Shown in pieces: positions 1 to 10,606 of a stretch of 64,000 nt of DNA (the stretch's first letter is position 1; every line of letters begins with the position of its first letter). The position numbers and the translations under genes are program-made. The notes under the pieces were generated by a model, which made no database searches, had not been told where the DNA came from, and saw only the letters and a program-made list of their open reading frames with translations. This stretch comes from Lactuca virosa. Lineage: Eukaryota > Streptophyta > Magnoliopsida > Asterales > Asteraceae. The stretch covers positions 243,004,960 through 243,068,959 of the forward strand of contig CAKMRJ010005523.1 in the NCBI GenBank assembly GCA_928212115.1, written 5' to 3'.

Positions 1-2
1 TC

Positions 3-539
3 AAGGTCACTCAATCCCTACTTGCAATGAAACATGAAGATGGAAGGCATGTGTGTACTCACGTCTTGGAGATGAAGTCACATATTGACAGGCTGAGAGT
101 ATTGGGTGTCGAAGTCTCAAGGAAGTTGGTTGTTGACTGGGTTCTTCAATCACTTCCTGAGTCATATAGTGAGTTCATTAGGGACTACTATCTGACAGAC
201 CATGACATGACCCTTATTGATCTTAACTGTTTTCTTGTTGCTGCTTATTCAGCAATTATGTGGCACACTGGAAAAGCAAATTTGATGGGAAGATCTACTC
301 TTCAAACTTTCATGGACATTGACAATGGAAACGTTGGAAGTCCAGAAAAGATTTCTCTTTCCAAGGGAAAGAGAAATGCTAAGTCTGATATTGTCTCGTG
401 TACCATTCCCAAAGAGTCTATATGTTTCTATTGCCAAGAGAATGGGCATTGGTTGCGAAGCTGCCCTGACTACCTGAAAAATCTGAGAAAAGGTAGAATC
501 GAAAAGTTTGACTCTACTTCAGGTAAGTCTACTATCTAA
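3..539 (+). CDS. gag: Partial Copia-type Gag with CCHC zinc knuckle (element A)
   Basis: C-terminal part of a Copia Gag, the capsid/nucleocapsid protein that packages element RNA into cytoplasmic particles. The frame is open from the left window edge, so the start codon lies outside; the first internal Met is at 27. The segment HVLEMKSHIDRLRVLG belongs to the UBN2/gag-polypeptide fold. Near the C-terminus CFYCQENGHWLRSC fits C-X2-C-X4-H-X4-C, the nucleocapsid zinc knuckle. The frame ends at a normal stop at 537-539. G is inserted 34 bases further on, so this reading frame was not broken by it. No protease or pol frame follows in A. The same Gag tail, more degraded, is found in H on the minus strand. 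Confidence 0.8.
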   Translation, partial: KVTQSLLAMKHEDGRHVCTHVLEMKSHIDRLRVLGVEVSRKLVVDWVLQSLPESYSEFIRDYYLTDHDMTLIDLNCFLVAAYSAIMWHTGKANLMGRSTLQTFMDIDNGNVGSPEKISLSKGKRNAKSDIVSCTIPKESICFYCQENGHWLRSCPDYLKNLRKGRIEKFDSTSGKSTI

Positions 540-573
540 CTCTATTAAGTTCCTAATTGTTGATTCTTAATAC

Positions 574-1337
574 TGTTGGATAAGGTGTCTAAGTCCATAA
601 CTATTTCTGGTATGTACTTGACCCGACCTGGCATGGTCCATTTGGGTTGCATGGCACCATGCAATTGGATAAACTAAAATGAGAGAAATAACACTTATGG
701 TTTATTAATATATTATAAGTTCTAATATATTAATAATATTATTTAATTAGTTTGATCAAGAATTAATTTAGAATTAATTAAGTGATCAAAAGATAACTAA
801 TTAAATATATGGGTAGATTATTTAAATCTTCCATATCTTATATAGTGGGCTAAGAGGCTCCATGGATTATCAAGTTGGGTTCCACCCATAGGATGCTCCA
901 TGGGAGTTACAAACCCATGGGTCATGGAAATGAAGAGTCATGACACATTAGGGTTTACATGGTGTAACCCTAGATGTGTCAACACTATATAAGAAACCCA
1001 TTCTCCACCAAAATCGGCGACACGTAAGAAACAAGAGGGCTAGGCCGATTTTAGAAGTGTGTATTCTCTCTAAAGTCATTCCAAAAGCATTTGGTGTTGT
1101 GTGAAGCATTTGAGGCATCACACTTGGGGTGCTAGGCTCACAAGGTTTCAAGGATCATAAGCAACAACAAGGTAAGTTATTCTATCTTTCATGCAAGTTA
1201 AAATTTGTTCCCCATGTATGCTAGATAGGAATATAACCTTGGAATTCAACTTTGCATGATAATTAGACAAACATAGATCCAAGGTTATTAGGGTTGCATG
1301 TACACTTAGGAAGTGTTAGAATGCTCAAAACCCATCA
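574..1337 (+). repeat. 5' LTR of element G
   Basis: A 764-bp LTR starting TGTTGGATAAGG and ending ACCCATCA. It carries promoter and polyadenylation functions of the element (family knowledge). It shares long stretches with the LTRs of A, H and solo LTR L, including the AT-rich block around 700-810 and the motif GCTCCATGG near 890. The TATATAAG at about 986-993 is a plausible TATA box. The splice-like TAAGCAACAACAAGGTAAG near 1157-1174 is also found in the 3' LTR. The terminal CA is followed at once by GTGGTATCAGAGCC. Confidence 0.95.
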
Positions 1338-1338
1338 G

Positions 1339-1350
1339 TGGTATCAGAGC
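1339..1350 (+). promoter_or_regulatory. Primer binding site of G (tRNA-iMet)
   Basis: TGGTATCAGAGC, complementary to the 3' end of plant initiator tRNA-Met, lies one base after the 5' LTR. It primes minus-strand DNA synthesis. Confidence 0.95.
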
Positions 1351-2775
1351 CTAGGTTTGTTTGTTGTTTTTTTTTTTTTGTGCAAACAGCTTGAAAAAAA
1401 ATCGTTTTTCTGTTTTCTGCTCGTGTGAAAGTTTGCACATTTGTTGCTGGAAATGGACTAGAAACATTACCCTAAACTGTTTTGATGTTTTAAAGCTTGT
1501 TTTAGATGGTGTAATGTTTATGCTAATCCATTTACAATGACAATTATTAAAATTACAAGTTTTTTTTAAGTGTAATTTTTGATTCTTGAAAGTGTTCATA
1601 TTCATGTTCTTGAACTTATGAAGATTAGATGATCATAGGAATTGTTTGTAACCTTCATGGTAGTTTAATTCATGATCATAATGTGTTTTAATGGAGTCCA
1701 TAACTTGTCCTCAAGTTATGGAAAACCAAAAGTCTCACTTTTATTAAAGCCATTAAAAGAACACAAGAGTTATAAAAATGAAGAGTCTTCATTTTTATTA
1801 CTCAATTAATTCATAAGTTATAAGAAATGAAAAGTTTTGGAAGTTTACAAAACTTGTCATCAAGTTTTGGAACATGTAAAGTCTTGATTAAAACTTTAGT
1901 TCCAACCCTTAGAATTTTAAAAGTTAAAATTCAACCCTTATACTTTATAATATTATAAGTTACTAATATATATATGTATAACGTCAAGTCGTCTTACCGC
2001 TAGTACGCCTCATTCACGAAGCCGGTCTATAAGGGGGGTATAAGGTTGTTGCCTATAAAATGGCAACTTAATGGGTGTCCACTCTCACCCACCGCTTCCT
2101 TGATCGGTGGAGGGTCGTTAGCCGAACGGGTAAGACAAGGACTTATAAATTCTCATTAAAAGTATGATGAATATTATAAAGTAACTAAATGCTTTTATTA
2201 AATTCCCAATCTTAGTTACTTTAGGAAAATGTGAATAAGGTGCTAATCCATGAAATTACACTTTACACTTTGTTTAAGTCGTTAGTGGAGCTCGTGTGGT
2301 TAACCGGCACACTAACTTGGACTTAACAAGGTAGGTAAAGGGTGACTTAAAGTTTATTATAGGTCGGTGGAGCTCGTGTGGTTAACCGGCACATCGATTG
2401 AGTAATAAACATTGAGTGTACCAAGTGATTTTCATGGTTACTTCACACCTCGTTTTGTGATCCTCGGTATCCCAGTCACAAAACTTGGAGGGCACACTCG
2501 AGATTGAAACATGCCTTTGAAAAGTTCATTGAATCTCAAAAGAATCTAGGAATTTCTAAGAACCAATTAAAAACCTAATATCTATATTTCGTTTTTCATG
2601 GTGGAAATTGGTGAATCGTCATTCACCTACCTTTCAAATATGTTATAGCTTGGATTACGGCATACCTCTTCTAAGTTATAATATATTGTGATTGGATTCT
2701 AGCCTTAATATTACATTTGGGTGTTTTATTAAGGACTCTCTTAATATCTAAACTAATCTTGTTCTCTTCTTTCAG
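1351..2775 (+). other. Long structured 5' leader of G
   Basis: About 1.4 kb without a coding frame between PBS and gag. It holds two near-perfect hairpins with a shared loop: TCCATAACTTG...CAAGTTATGGA at 1697-1722 and CAAAACTTG...CAAGTTTTG at 1848-1869. A conserved block at 2020-2137 contains TATAAGGGGGGTATAAGG and CACCG...CGGTG. Two copies of CTCGTGTGGTTAACCGGCAC lie near 2292 and 2369. A hairpin with loop GATTACGGCATACCTCTTCT sits at about 2643-2690. H has the same leader on the other strand (46560-47500), so the features are conserved within the family and are candidates for packaging or translation signals. Confidence 0.7.
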
Positions 2776-3705
2776 ATGTCTTCAAACAATGCTGCTTCTG
2801 GCTCTAATCCTAATGGCTCCTTTACCCTTATGAACTTGTGTGGGAAAGTCACTTTTGATGGATCCAACTTCAATGAATGGATCAGAAACATCAGGATGAT
2901 TACCCGCTACGAGGACAAAGAATATGTCCTTGACAAGGAGCTTAAGGAGATTGATGAGACCACTGCAACTCCCCAGGAGATCGCTGACTTCCGGGCACAT
3001 GAAATGGATGCTACAAAAGTGGCATGCATCATGTTGGCCACCATGACAGCGGAACTCCAAAAGTCCTATGAGGACTTCTACCCTTTTGAAATGCACCAAG
3101 ATCTGATGGAAAGATACCATCAAAGTGCACGACAAGAGAGGTATGAAATCATATGCTCTATCATAACAACCATGATGAAGGACGGGGAATCCGTCACGAG
3201 CCACATGCAGAAAATGCAAAGGTATGTGGATCGGTTGCTGAAGCTTAATGTGAACTTCCCTGAGGAGCTTGCAATAGATATCATTTTGCACTCCTTACCA
3301 TCGTGCTATGATCAATTCCGCATGACATATCACATGAATAAGGAAGAGGTCACACTCAGCAAACTTCAGGGACTCCTCAAGACCGCAGAAACAGGTCTTA
3401 AGGGTAAGTCGGTTGTTAACACTCCTACTCCAAACTCCGCCCCGGTTTTGGAATCGGGAAAGGTAGAGGGAAGAAGAGGAAGAGCTCTTCGAAGGGTACC
3501 AAGGCTAGGACCCTTGATGGCTCTTCTTCAAGTGGAACCAAGAAAGGTTTTGTCACTCCTTCTTCTGACCCTAAAGAGGCTGAATGCTTCTATTGCCATG
3601 AAAAGTCACATTGGAAGCGGAACTGCCCAAAGTACCAGCAAGATGTGAAGGATGGGAAAGTTAAACCCAACCATGCAGTATTTACACTATCTTATCTAAT
3701 AACTC
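2776..3705 (+). pseudogene. gag: Copia Gag of G, frameshifted before the zinc knuckle
   Basis: Gag starts at ATG 2776, directly after the leader hairpin. The N-terminal 220 residues follow the Copia gag (UBN2) pattern: GKVTFDGSNFNEWIRNIRM at residues 24-42, then an all-helical capsid region. Near 3455 the frame shifts. Read in the shifted frame, a basic GKGRGKKRKSSSKG linker is followed by the zinc knuckle CFYCHEKSHWKRNC (C-X2-C-X4-H-X4-C; around 3588-3630). In the original frame translation runs on out of register to 3648. Gag and pol would normally be one polyprotein in this lineage. The shift separates capsid from nucleocapsid, so this copy cannot make a normal Gag. Confidence 0.85.
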
Positions 3706-4265
3706 ACCCCATTCTAACTCTTGGGTCCTTGATACCGGTTGTGGTATTCATATCTGTTCTGATTTGCAGGGACTAAGAAGAAGTGAGAATGTGGAGCATG
3801 GAAGAATAAACTTAATCATGGGGAATAGGAAAGCTTTACCTGTCACCAAGATTGGAGTTTATACTTTATCGCTAAGTAGTGGGTTTAGTTTTGATTTGAA
3901 TAAATGTTGTTTTCGCCAGAAATGGCAAGAAATATTATTTCCTTTCATGCATTGTATAAACAAGGTTTCACCTTTTCATTTGATAATGAAGTTGGTTCGA
4001 TTAATGCTTTCTTTAATAATGTTCTTTATTTTAAAGCATTACCTTGTGATGGTGTGTATGAAACTGTATCTGTGGTTGATGACTTAGGAAATAATGTATT
4101 GTGTATTGATTCTGTTAATGATAATAACTTGGATAAAGCATCATTATGGCATTGTCGTCTTGGACATATAAGCAAGAAACGCATAGGCCAACTCCAAAAG
4201 GATGGAGTATTGGAGTCATTTGACCTAAAGTAGATGATAGTTGCGAATCATGCTTACTTGGAAAA
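3706..4265 (+). pseudogene. pol: Copia protease and GAG-pre-integrase region of G
   Basis: The aspartic protease motif is readable as SWVLDTGCGIHICSDLQG at about 3718-3773; D-T-G is the catalytic triplet of retroviral-type proteases that cut the polyprotein. Further on LWHCRLGHISKKRIGQL (about 4145-4195) is the GAG-pre-integrase/HHCC N-terminus, with the CESCLLGK half of the zinc site near 4242-4265. At least two frame changes break the stretch, one near 3905 and one with a stop at about 4231. The domains are recognisable but cannot be translated as one chain. Confidence 0.8.
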
Positions 4266-5744
4266 ATGACAAAGTCACCCTTCACAGGTTCTTGTGAGAG
4301 GGGTGAAGGTTTGTTGGATCTTATACACACGGATGTGTGTGGGCCCTTCAAACATGCCACAAGGGATGCTAATCGTTATTATTTGACTTTTACTGATGAT
4401 TACAGTAGATATGGATATGTCTACTTAATCAAGCATAAGTCAGAGACTTTTGAGAGGTTTAAAGAGTTTAAACAGGAAGTCGAGAATCAATTGGGCAGGA
4501 ACATTAAGATGCTTCGATCCGATCGAGGTGGTGAGTATCTTAGTTCAGAGTTCCTCGACTATCTTAGGGAATGTGGGATTGTCTCACAATTGACACCTCC
4601 CAGGACACCGCAGTTGAATGGTGTAGCTGAGAGGCGTAATCGAACCTTGTTGGATATGGTTCGTTCCATGATGAGTCGAGCTTCGCTACCAATCTCATTT
4701 TGGGGGTATGCCTTAGAGACTGCCGCCCATATCCTTAATCTAGTTCCCACAAAGAAAGTTGCCAAAACTCCTCATGAGATGTGGACTGGTAAAGTACCCA
4801 AACTAGACCACATTAAGATTTGGGGTTGCGAGGCTTTCGTGAGACGCGAGACTCATTATAAGCTCGAACCTCGAAGTGAGAGGTGTATTTTCATCGGCTA
4901 CCCACAGAAATCCTTTGGTTACCTCTTCTACAGACCTAGTGAGAATGTGGTCTTTGTAGCTAGGAGGGCTTTCTTTCGAGAGAGAGAGTTCATAAGCCAA
5001 GGAGACACTGGGAGGCAAGTTGACCTTGAAGAAATTCAAGAGTCAAGTGGTGAAGGAACTTCAAACCCTAGCACTCAACTTGAGGAGGAAACTCCTGTTG
5101 AGCCAATTGACAAGTCTGTACCTCTGAGGCGTTCCACAAGGGTTAGGAATGCACCTGAGCATTACTATGGATTCCATATTACTGCGGAAGGTGATACACT
5201 TATCAGTGATGAGACACTGATAGGTCTGGATGAACCTAACAGTTTCGCGGAAGCCATGGCAGGCCCTGAGTCAGCCAAGTGGAAAGAGGCAATGGACAGC
5301 GAGATACAGTCCATGTATGACAATCAAGTTTGGAACTTGGTTGAGAATGTACCAGGTCGTAAGACTATAGGGTGCAAATGGATCTTCAAGAAGAAGACCG
5401 ACATGGATGGTAATGTACACACTTATAAGGCACGACTGGTTGCAAAGGGTTTCTCACAAACTCCGGGAGTTGATTATGATGAGACCTTTTCTCCAGTGGC
5501 CAAGATTAAGTCTATTAGGGTTCTGTTAGCCATAGCTGCATTTCATGACTATGAAATATGGCAAATGGATGTTAAAACCGCTTTCCTTAATGGAAAGTTG
5601 GCTGAGGATGTTTACATGAGTCAGCCAGAGGGTTTTGTCAATACAGAGTACCCTAATAAAGTGTGTAAGCTTGAGAAATCCATTTATGGGTTAAAGCAAG
5701 CACCTCGCAGATGGAATCTTTGCTTTGATGAGAAAGTCAAATAA
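4266..5744 (+). CDS. pol: Copia integrase core plus N-terminal half of reverse transcriptase (G)
   Basis: A 492-codon open frame, the longest coding stretch in the window. Integrase comes first: D23 (HTDVCGPF), D86 (RSDRGGEY) and E122 (NGVAERRNR) form the D,D35E triad, followed by the C-terminal GKVPKLDHIKIWGC motif. An acidic, variable linker covers residues about 240-310. RT begins near residue 335 with AKWKEAMDSEIQSMYDNQVW and continues through KARLVAKGFSQ, GVDYDETFSPVAK, QMDVKTAFLNG and SIYGLKQAPR. The frame ends at TAA 5742-5744 in the middle of RT; the next bases continue RT in the same frame, so TAA is a disabling stop. Upstream frame breaks cut it off from gag. Confidence 0.9.
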   Translation: MTKSPFTGSCERGEGLLDLIHTDVCGPFKHATRDANRYYLTFTDDYSRYGYVYLIKHKSETFERFKEFKQEVENQLGRNIKMLRSDRGGEYLSSEFLDYLRECGIVSQLTPPRTPQLNGVAERRNRTLLDMVRSMMSRASLPISFWGYALETAAHILNLVPTKKVAKTPHEMWTGKVPKLDHIKIWGCEAFVRRETHYKLEPRSERCIFIGYPQKSFGYLFYRPSENVVFVARRAFFREREFISQGDTGRQVDLEEIQESSGEGTSNPSTQLEEETPVEPIDKSVPLRRSTRVRNAPEHYYGFHITAEGDTLISDETLIGLDEPNSFAEAMAGPESAKWKEAMDSEIQSMYDNQVWNLVENVPGRKTIGCKWIFKKKTDMDGNVHTYKARLVAKGFSQTPGVDYDETFSPVAKIKSIRVLLAIAAFHDYEIWQMDVKTAFLNGKLAEDVYMSQPEGFVNTEYPNKVCKLEKSIYGLKQAPRRWNLCFDEKVK

Positions 5745-6069
5745 TTTGGCTTTTCTAGGAGTGAAGATGAATCTTGTGTATATGTCAAGGCTAGTGGGAG
5801 TATAGTTAGCTTTTTGGTATTGTATGTGGATGACATACTACTCATAGGAAATGACATCCCACTCTGCAGGAAGTTAAGTCCTGGCTTGGGAAGTGTTTCT
5901 CTATGAAGGACCTAGGAGAAGCTGCCTATATTCTAGGGATAAGGATCTTGAGAGACCGGAGTAAAAGACTAATTGGACTTAGTCAGAGTACCTACTTGGA
6001 TAAGGTGCTGAAGAGATTCGGCATGCAGGACTCCAAGAAAGAGAGTTACCCATCCAGAGTAACGCCAGA
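5745..6069 (+). pseudogene. pol: C-terminal RT of G, including the YVDD active site
   Basis: Continuing after the stop, the same frame reads FGFSRSEDESCVYVKASG and then VLYVDDILLIGNDI at about 5820-5860; YVDD is the RT catalytic motif. A one-base loss near 5866 shifts the frame. The next segment, readable as WLGKCFSMKDLGEAAYILG (about 5884-5940), is conserved Copia RT thumb sequence. A further shift occurs near 6060, just before RNase H. The enzyme cannot be produced whole from this copy. Confidence 0.85.
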
Positions 6070-6813
6070 TTGAGTAAGACACAAAGCCCTAGTACTGAGG
6101 CTGAGATAGCAGAAATGAGTCGAATACCTTATGCTTCGGCTGTAGGATCGATCATGTATGCTATGACGTGTACTCGACCTGATGTAGCCTTTGCTTTGAG
6201 CATGGTTAGCAGGTATCAGGGGAACCCTGGCAAGGCACACTGGACTGCGGTAAAGAATATCCTCAAGTACCTACGGAGGACTAAGGACTGGGTCCTTACC
6301 CTCGGTGGGAGTGAAGACTTGAGAGTTGTAGGGTATAGTGATGCTAGCTTTCAGACTGATAGGGATAATTTCCGCTCTCAGTCAGGCTGGGTCTTTACCT
6401 TAAATGGAGGAGCAATTTCTTGGAAGAGTTCCAAGCAAGAGACAGTGGCTGATTCAACTTGCGAATCAGAGTATATAGCAGCTAGCGAGGCAGCAAAGGA
6501 GGCGATATGGCTGAAGGACTTCATTGGAGACCTTGGAGTTGTACCAGCTATTAAAGAGCCAATGGAAATTTTCTGTGATAGTGAAAGTGCAGTTGCCTTA
6601 GCCAAGGAACCAAGGGATCACGGGAGATCCAGACACATCGACAGAAAATACCATTTCATCAGACATCGAATAGAAGAAGGACTCCTCGTGGCAAAGAGGG
6701 TATCATCGGATGAGAATCCAGCAGATCCCCTCACGAAGGGACTGACTCGGGTTAAGCATCTCCAGCATGCTCGGAGCGTAGGGCTGAAGGATGATATTAG
6801 ATTTAGTAGTTAG
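6070..6813 (+). CDS. pol: Copia RNase H domain of G
   Basis: A 247-codon frame at the end of pol. It contains the RT-RH connection (PYASAVGSIMYAMTCTRPDV) and then RNase H: YSDASFQTD (first catalytic Asp), TCESEYIAASEAAKEAIWLK (catalytic Glu) and FCDSESAVALAKE (second Asp), ending with ENPADPLTKGL, typical of Copia RNase H tails. It degrades the RNA strand during reverse transcription. It starts at an internal Met and not a true initiator, because the polyprotein is broken by a frameshift just upstream. The stop at 6811-6813 is probably the natural end of pol. Confidence 0.9.
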   Translation: MSKTQSPSTEAEIAEMSRIPYASAVGSIMYAMTCTRPDVAFALSMVSRYQGNPGKAHWTAVKNILKYLRRTKDWVLTLGGSEDLRVVGYSDASFQTDRDNFRSQSGWVFTLNGGAISWKSSKQETVADSTCESEYIAASEAAKEAIWLKDFIGDLGVVPAIKEPMEIFCDSESAVALAKEPRDHGRSRHIDRKYHFIRHRIEEGLLVAKRVSSDENPADPLTKGLTRVKHLQHARSVGLKDDIRFSS

Positions 6814-7647
6814 ATAACCTTGAAATTTGTAAAGTGTAATTGACATTAGATGATGAATAAAAGGTGTTTTATTTATGAGTAAAGTGTTGCTATCTCTTGT
6901 CGACCGTTTACTATATTTCTTTTGCATGTTTTGACTTCCAGAATAATTATGTTTGGTATATCATATTATTCGAACCTCCACAGTCGGTCATATGTCGGAA
7001 GTAGGTATGAATCAAGACTGTCATGATTGGTTGCAGAGGTCTAAGTTGTTGGACATGGCTACAACACTCATGAGTGCTCATAAGTTCTGAGCATTGGACT
7101 CAACCCACGCTCACTAGAATCACTTCATGGAATTTATCTCGAGTGATCGTGAGACGGTAATATCATATAACTCTTCAAACCTAGAGATATGATTTGTTAC
7201 TTATGAGTTGGTTATGCATTGATTGTACGTTAACGCATTGGTAACTCGATGTTATAAAACGTGCTTTTGTGTATAATTCAATGAGTGGTAGAACAAACAT
7301 ATGAGTCGAAGTTTATCTGTTCCTTCTTGGATTAGAAGCTGATATATGGGCCCCTCGATGATTTTGTTTTGACCTATGTACCGGGCCCGGTCAGAACTAA
7401 GTTGATGTGTTCAATTAAGTTCTTTGTCAAACAAATCGGAAATCGGGAAACAAACTGCTGGACAATAAGTAAGACATTGTTCCATGTATTTGTCCGGCTG
7501 ATATCTAGAACAGAGGATTATATGATCACTTATCTTAATGGCGTATCATCATCTTCTCAGTTCCGAGAGACCTTGAAAGAGCTACGATTGCCGATCGGTT
7601 CCTGAAGTATTGCAGTTATAGTTATTAGACTTATCCAAGTGGGAGAC
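6814..7647 (+). other. 3' untranslated region and polypurine tract of G
   Basis: About 830 bp between pol and the 3' LTR. No domain is recognised; a 78-codon frame at 7369-7605 has no recognisable similarity. The purine run AAGTGGGAGA (7638-7646 region) directly before TGTTGG is the polypurine tract that primes plus-strand synthesis. The equivalent region, with the same tract, is present in A (to 12180) and H (from 42054, minus strand). It is therefore conserved between pol-containing and pol-less members. Confidence 0.7.
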
Positions 7648-8422
7648 TGTTGGATAAGGTGTCTAAGTCCATAACTATTTCTGGTATGTACTTGACCCGA
7701 CCCGGCATGGTCCATTTGGGTTGCATGGCACCATGCAATTGGATAAACTAAAATGAGAGAAATAACACTTATGGTTTATTAATATATTATAAGTTCTAAT
7801 ATATTAATAATATTATTTAATTAGTTTGATCAAGAATTAATTTAGAATTAATTAAGTGATCAAAAGATAACTAATTAAATATATGGGTAGATTATTTAAA
7901 TCTTCCATATCTTATATAGTGGGCTAAGAGGCTCCATGGATTATCAAGTTGGGTTCCACCCATAGGATGCTCCATGGATGCTCCATGGGAGTTACAAACC
8001 CATGGGTCACGGAAATGAAGAGTCATGACACATTAGGGTTTACATGGTGTAACCCTAGATGTGTCAACACTATATAAGAAACCCATTCTCCACCAAAATC
8101 GGCGACACATAAGAAACAAGAGGGCTAGGCCGATTTTAGAAGTGTGTATTCTCTCTAAAGTCATTCCAAAAACATTTGGTGTTGTGTGAAGCATTTGAGG
8201 CATCACACTTGGGGTGCTAGGCTGACAAGGTTTCAAGGATCATAAGCAACAACAAGGTAAGTTATTCTATCTTTCATGCAAGTTAAAATTTGTTCCCCAT
8301 GTATGCTAGATAGGAATATAACCTTGGAATTCAACTTTGCATGATAATTAGACAAACATAGATCCAAGGTTATTAGGGTTGCATGTACACTTAGGAAGTG
8401 TTAGAATGCTCAAAACCCATCA
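7648..8422 (+). repeat. 3' LTR of element G
   Basis: A 775-bp copy of the 5' LTR ending in CCCATCA and followed by the TSD AATAC. The length difference of 11 bp is explained by a tandem duplication of GATGCTCCATG near 7966-7990. Confidence 0.95.
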
Positions 8423-10099
8423 AATACATGATGTAACAAGGTTGCATTTTGATGTTTTGTAGGATCATGCAAAGGAAGGGAAGCTTAAAGGAAGAGTATG
8501 TTGAATCTGACCGCGAAGATGGATTTCAATCGCATGGTTCGAAGATCGGATTTTTGAGATGCTGCTTAGAGTTATGATAGATTGCTAGGAAATATGTAAT
8601 AACATAGTTTTCATTTGTAATTGCATTGTAAGGGAAAGTTTTCCGCATTTTATAAATAAATAAATTTTTTGTTGATTTTATCTTATCTTATATCTCCTTA
8701 CAATGGCATTTATGAAAACTGTTGTTTATATGTTTCCGTTGATAGCAATATTGGAAAATAGATTTGATTATTTCGTTTGTGGTAGTGTCATAATTTACCA
8801 AATAAGGAAAGATTCTCATCACCCAAGTTTCAATTGGACAGAAACTTGGAATCATGCAAGTTGTAATGTATGATGAATGAGAATTTTCATATTTGGTAAA
8901 CTAAGACTAATTCCTTTTTCACATGTATATGTGAGTCAAGTGAAGGACTAGGGGATCGGGTACACTGGGTGTGCGCTGGACAAGATCCACCATAAAGATC
9001 GATAATACTATTCATCATGATTTACTAAAGTTTAGTAAACATGGTTATGCTTACAAGTTTAAGTATGATTCTGAAACATTGGAAATGATTCAATGTGTGG
9101 CAGAACGAATGAGAAGAATCAAATTAGGCAGAAAGATAAAAGTTTCTTCAATCTGAAAAGATGGGAGAGTACTTTAGTATCATGTTTTATGATCATCTTA
9201 ATGTTTATGAAAAACCATATCACAATTGATCCTCTAAGGACATCTTAGTGCATTCTTATGGCTGAGAAGAGGAATCATGAATCGTTGAAATGGTTAAATC
9301 AAGAAGATGAGCCATACTTCGTTCCCAAAACAAGTCTTAGAGTCATACTCCAAGATTGTAACCTTGAGTGACATAAAGAAAGGTTTAAAACACTTATCAA
9401 ATGTAGAGTAAAAGTTTTCTACTCTTGTACATTTGAAATTGGTAAGTTGTGATGTTTTGGATAAAACAAAGACCAACCAAGGCCAATTATGTGAAGTGTT
9501 TTGTCTTGATTAGAATCCGCACTAAATCTTGAGTATTTGTTTGTCAAGTAATGTTCCTTGACAAAGTGAATCATATATGTCAAGAGGTCAGTGGGAGTCT
9601 TAAAGATCTTGACAAGTTTCAAGAACTAATCAAGAATAAACCTATTGTTAAACACTAGCACACGACTTGAGGTTTGTAACCTATCGTGTTGACATATTCT
9701 TGTTTCTATGCCCATTCCAGTTAAAGTTGACTATGTATGTGAGTTCTGAGAGTCCTCGATTGGTTACATAACAACCTGGAAGCAATGGTAGGCCCTTGTG
9801 CTACCAAGTGGCAATAAATTAAGAATGAACAAGTTCATTCCATATGAGTTTGGATTTGTCACTAACCTTGTCTTGTGATTATGGTTTCGACAAATTCACA
9901 TGGATAGAAACACATACACCATAAAATCTAAGTGTCATAAGATTTCTCTCCGATTCATGAAAATGATGGTGAGGAAACGCTTTCACTAAGTAAATTTTAA
10001 ATAGTTAGCAATTGTGATACTTGCATTTGTCAAATTGGATTATGATTACGGCATCCGTCTTCATAGTTCGAATTGTGAGAAATGGCAAAGGTCTAAACA

Positions 10100-10153
10100 A
10101 TTGAGACTATGAGTATGGCATACCTCTTCATAGTTCTAAAATTGTTTAGACAC
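10100..10153 (+). other. Conserved-loop hairpin in A
   Basis: Arms GTCTAAACAATT (about 10091-10102) and AATTGTTTAGAC (about 10140-10152) pair over 12 bp. An inner stem ACTATGA/TCATAGT encloses GTATGGCATACCTCT. H carries the same hairpin at 44215-44271 with 12-bp perfect outer arms. Confidence 0.75.
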
Positions 10154-10606
10154 ACATGTGAGCTATCTAAGGGAATGTGTATGAGTTTAAGAAGCTTAGA
10201 TAAAGTCTTATCGAAGCATCTAGTATCAGAAATCTGAACTTTGGTAATAAAGTCAACAAAGTGTTGATTTCTAGAAGTCCAGCTGATTTCTGAGTACATG
10301 TCAAAGCTACTGTGAGCATAAGTGTTATGCTAATAAGGATGTAATTATTATGCTAGTGGGAGCATAATCAATTATAGTGAATGTTGCAAATTAGCAATGT
10401 TAATTATAGAAAACAAAAGTTTCAATTTGCAAGTTGCACAATTTGAAAAGTTGTTTTGCTATAATTAAGGGAGAGAAAATTATACTTCATTTCAATTCTA
10501 AAAGCTTAGATTGGGATTTTAATCACATTTAGTCAAATATATATATGAATGTTATGTTGGAATGGTTCAACAAAAGGAAATTCTATATATGGATGTGTTA
10601 ATTGCG

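Larger units (their letters stand above)
574..8422 (+). mobile_element. Element G: complete Copia LTR retrotransposon nested in A
   Basis: Full-length Ty1/Copia element of 7849 bp. It is flanked by perfect 5-bp target duplications AATAC (569-573, 8423-8427), has TG...CA LTRs, a tRNA-iMet PBS directly after the 5' LTR, a purine tract before the 3' LTR, and domains in the order gag, protease, integrase, RT, RNase H, which defines Copia. By eye the LTRs differ by about five substitutions plus an 11-bp tandem duplication in the 3' LTR, so the insertion is recent. Even so, the coding region holds several stops and frameshifts. Confidence 0.95.

Noticed and set aside
1339..1350. tRNA gene at TGGTATCAGAGC sites
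   Set aside because: These are primer binding sites complementary to the tRNA 3' end. No cloverleaf surrounds them.
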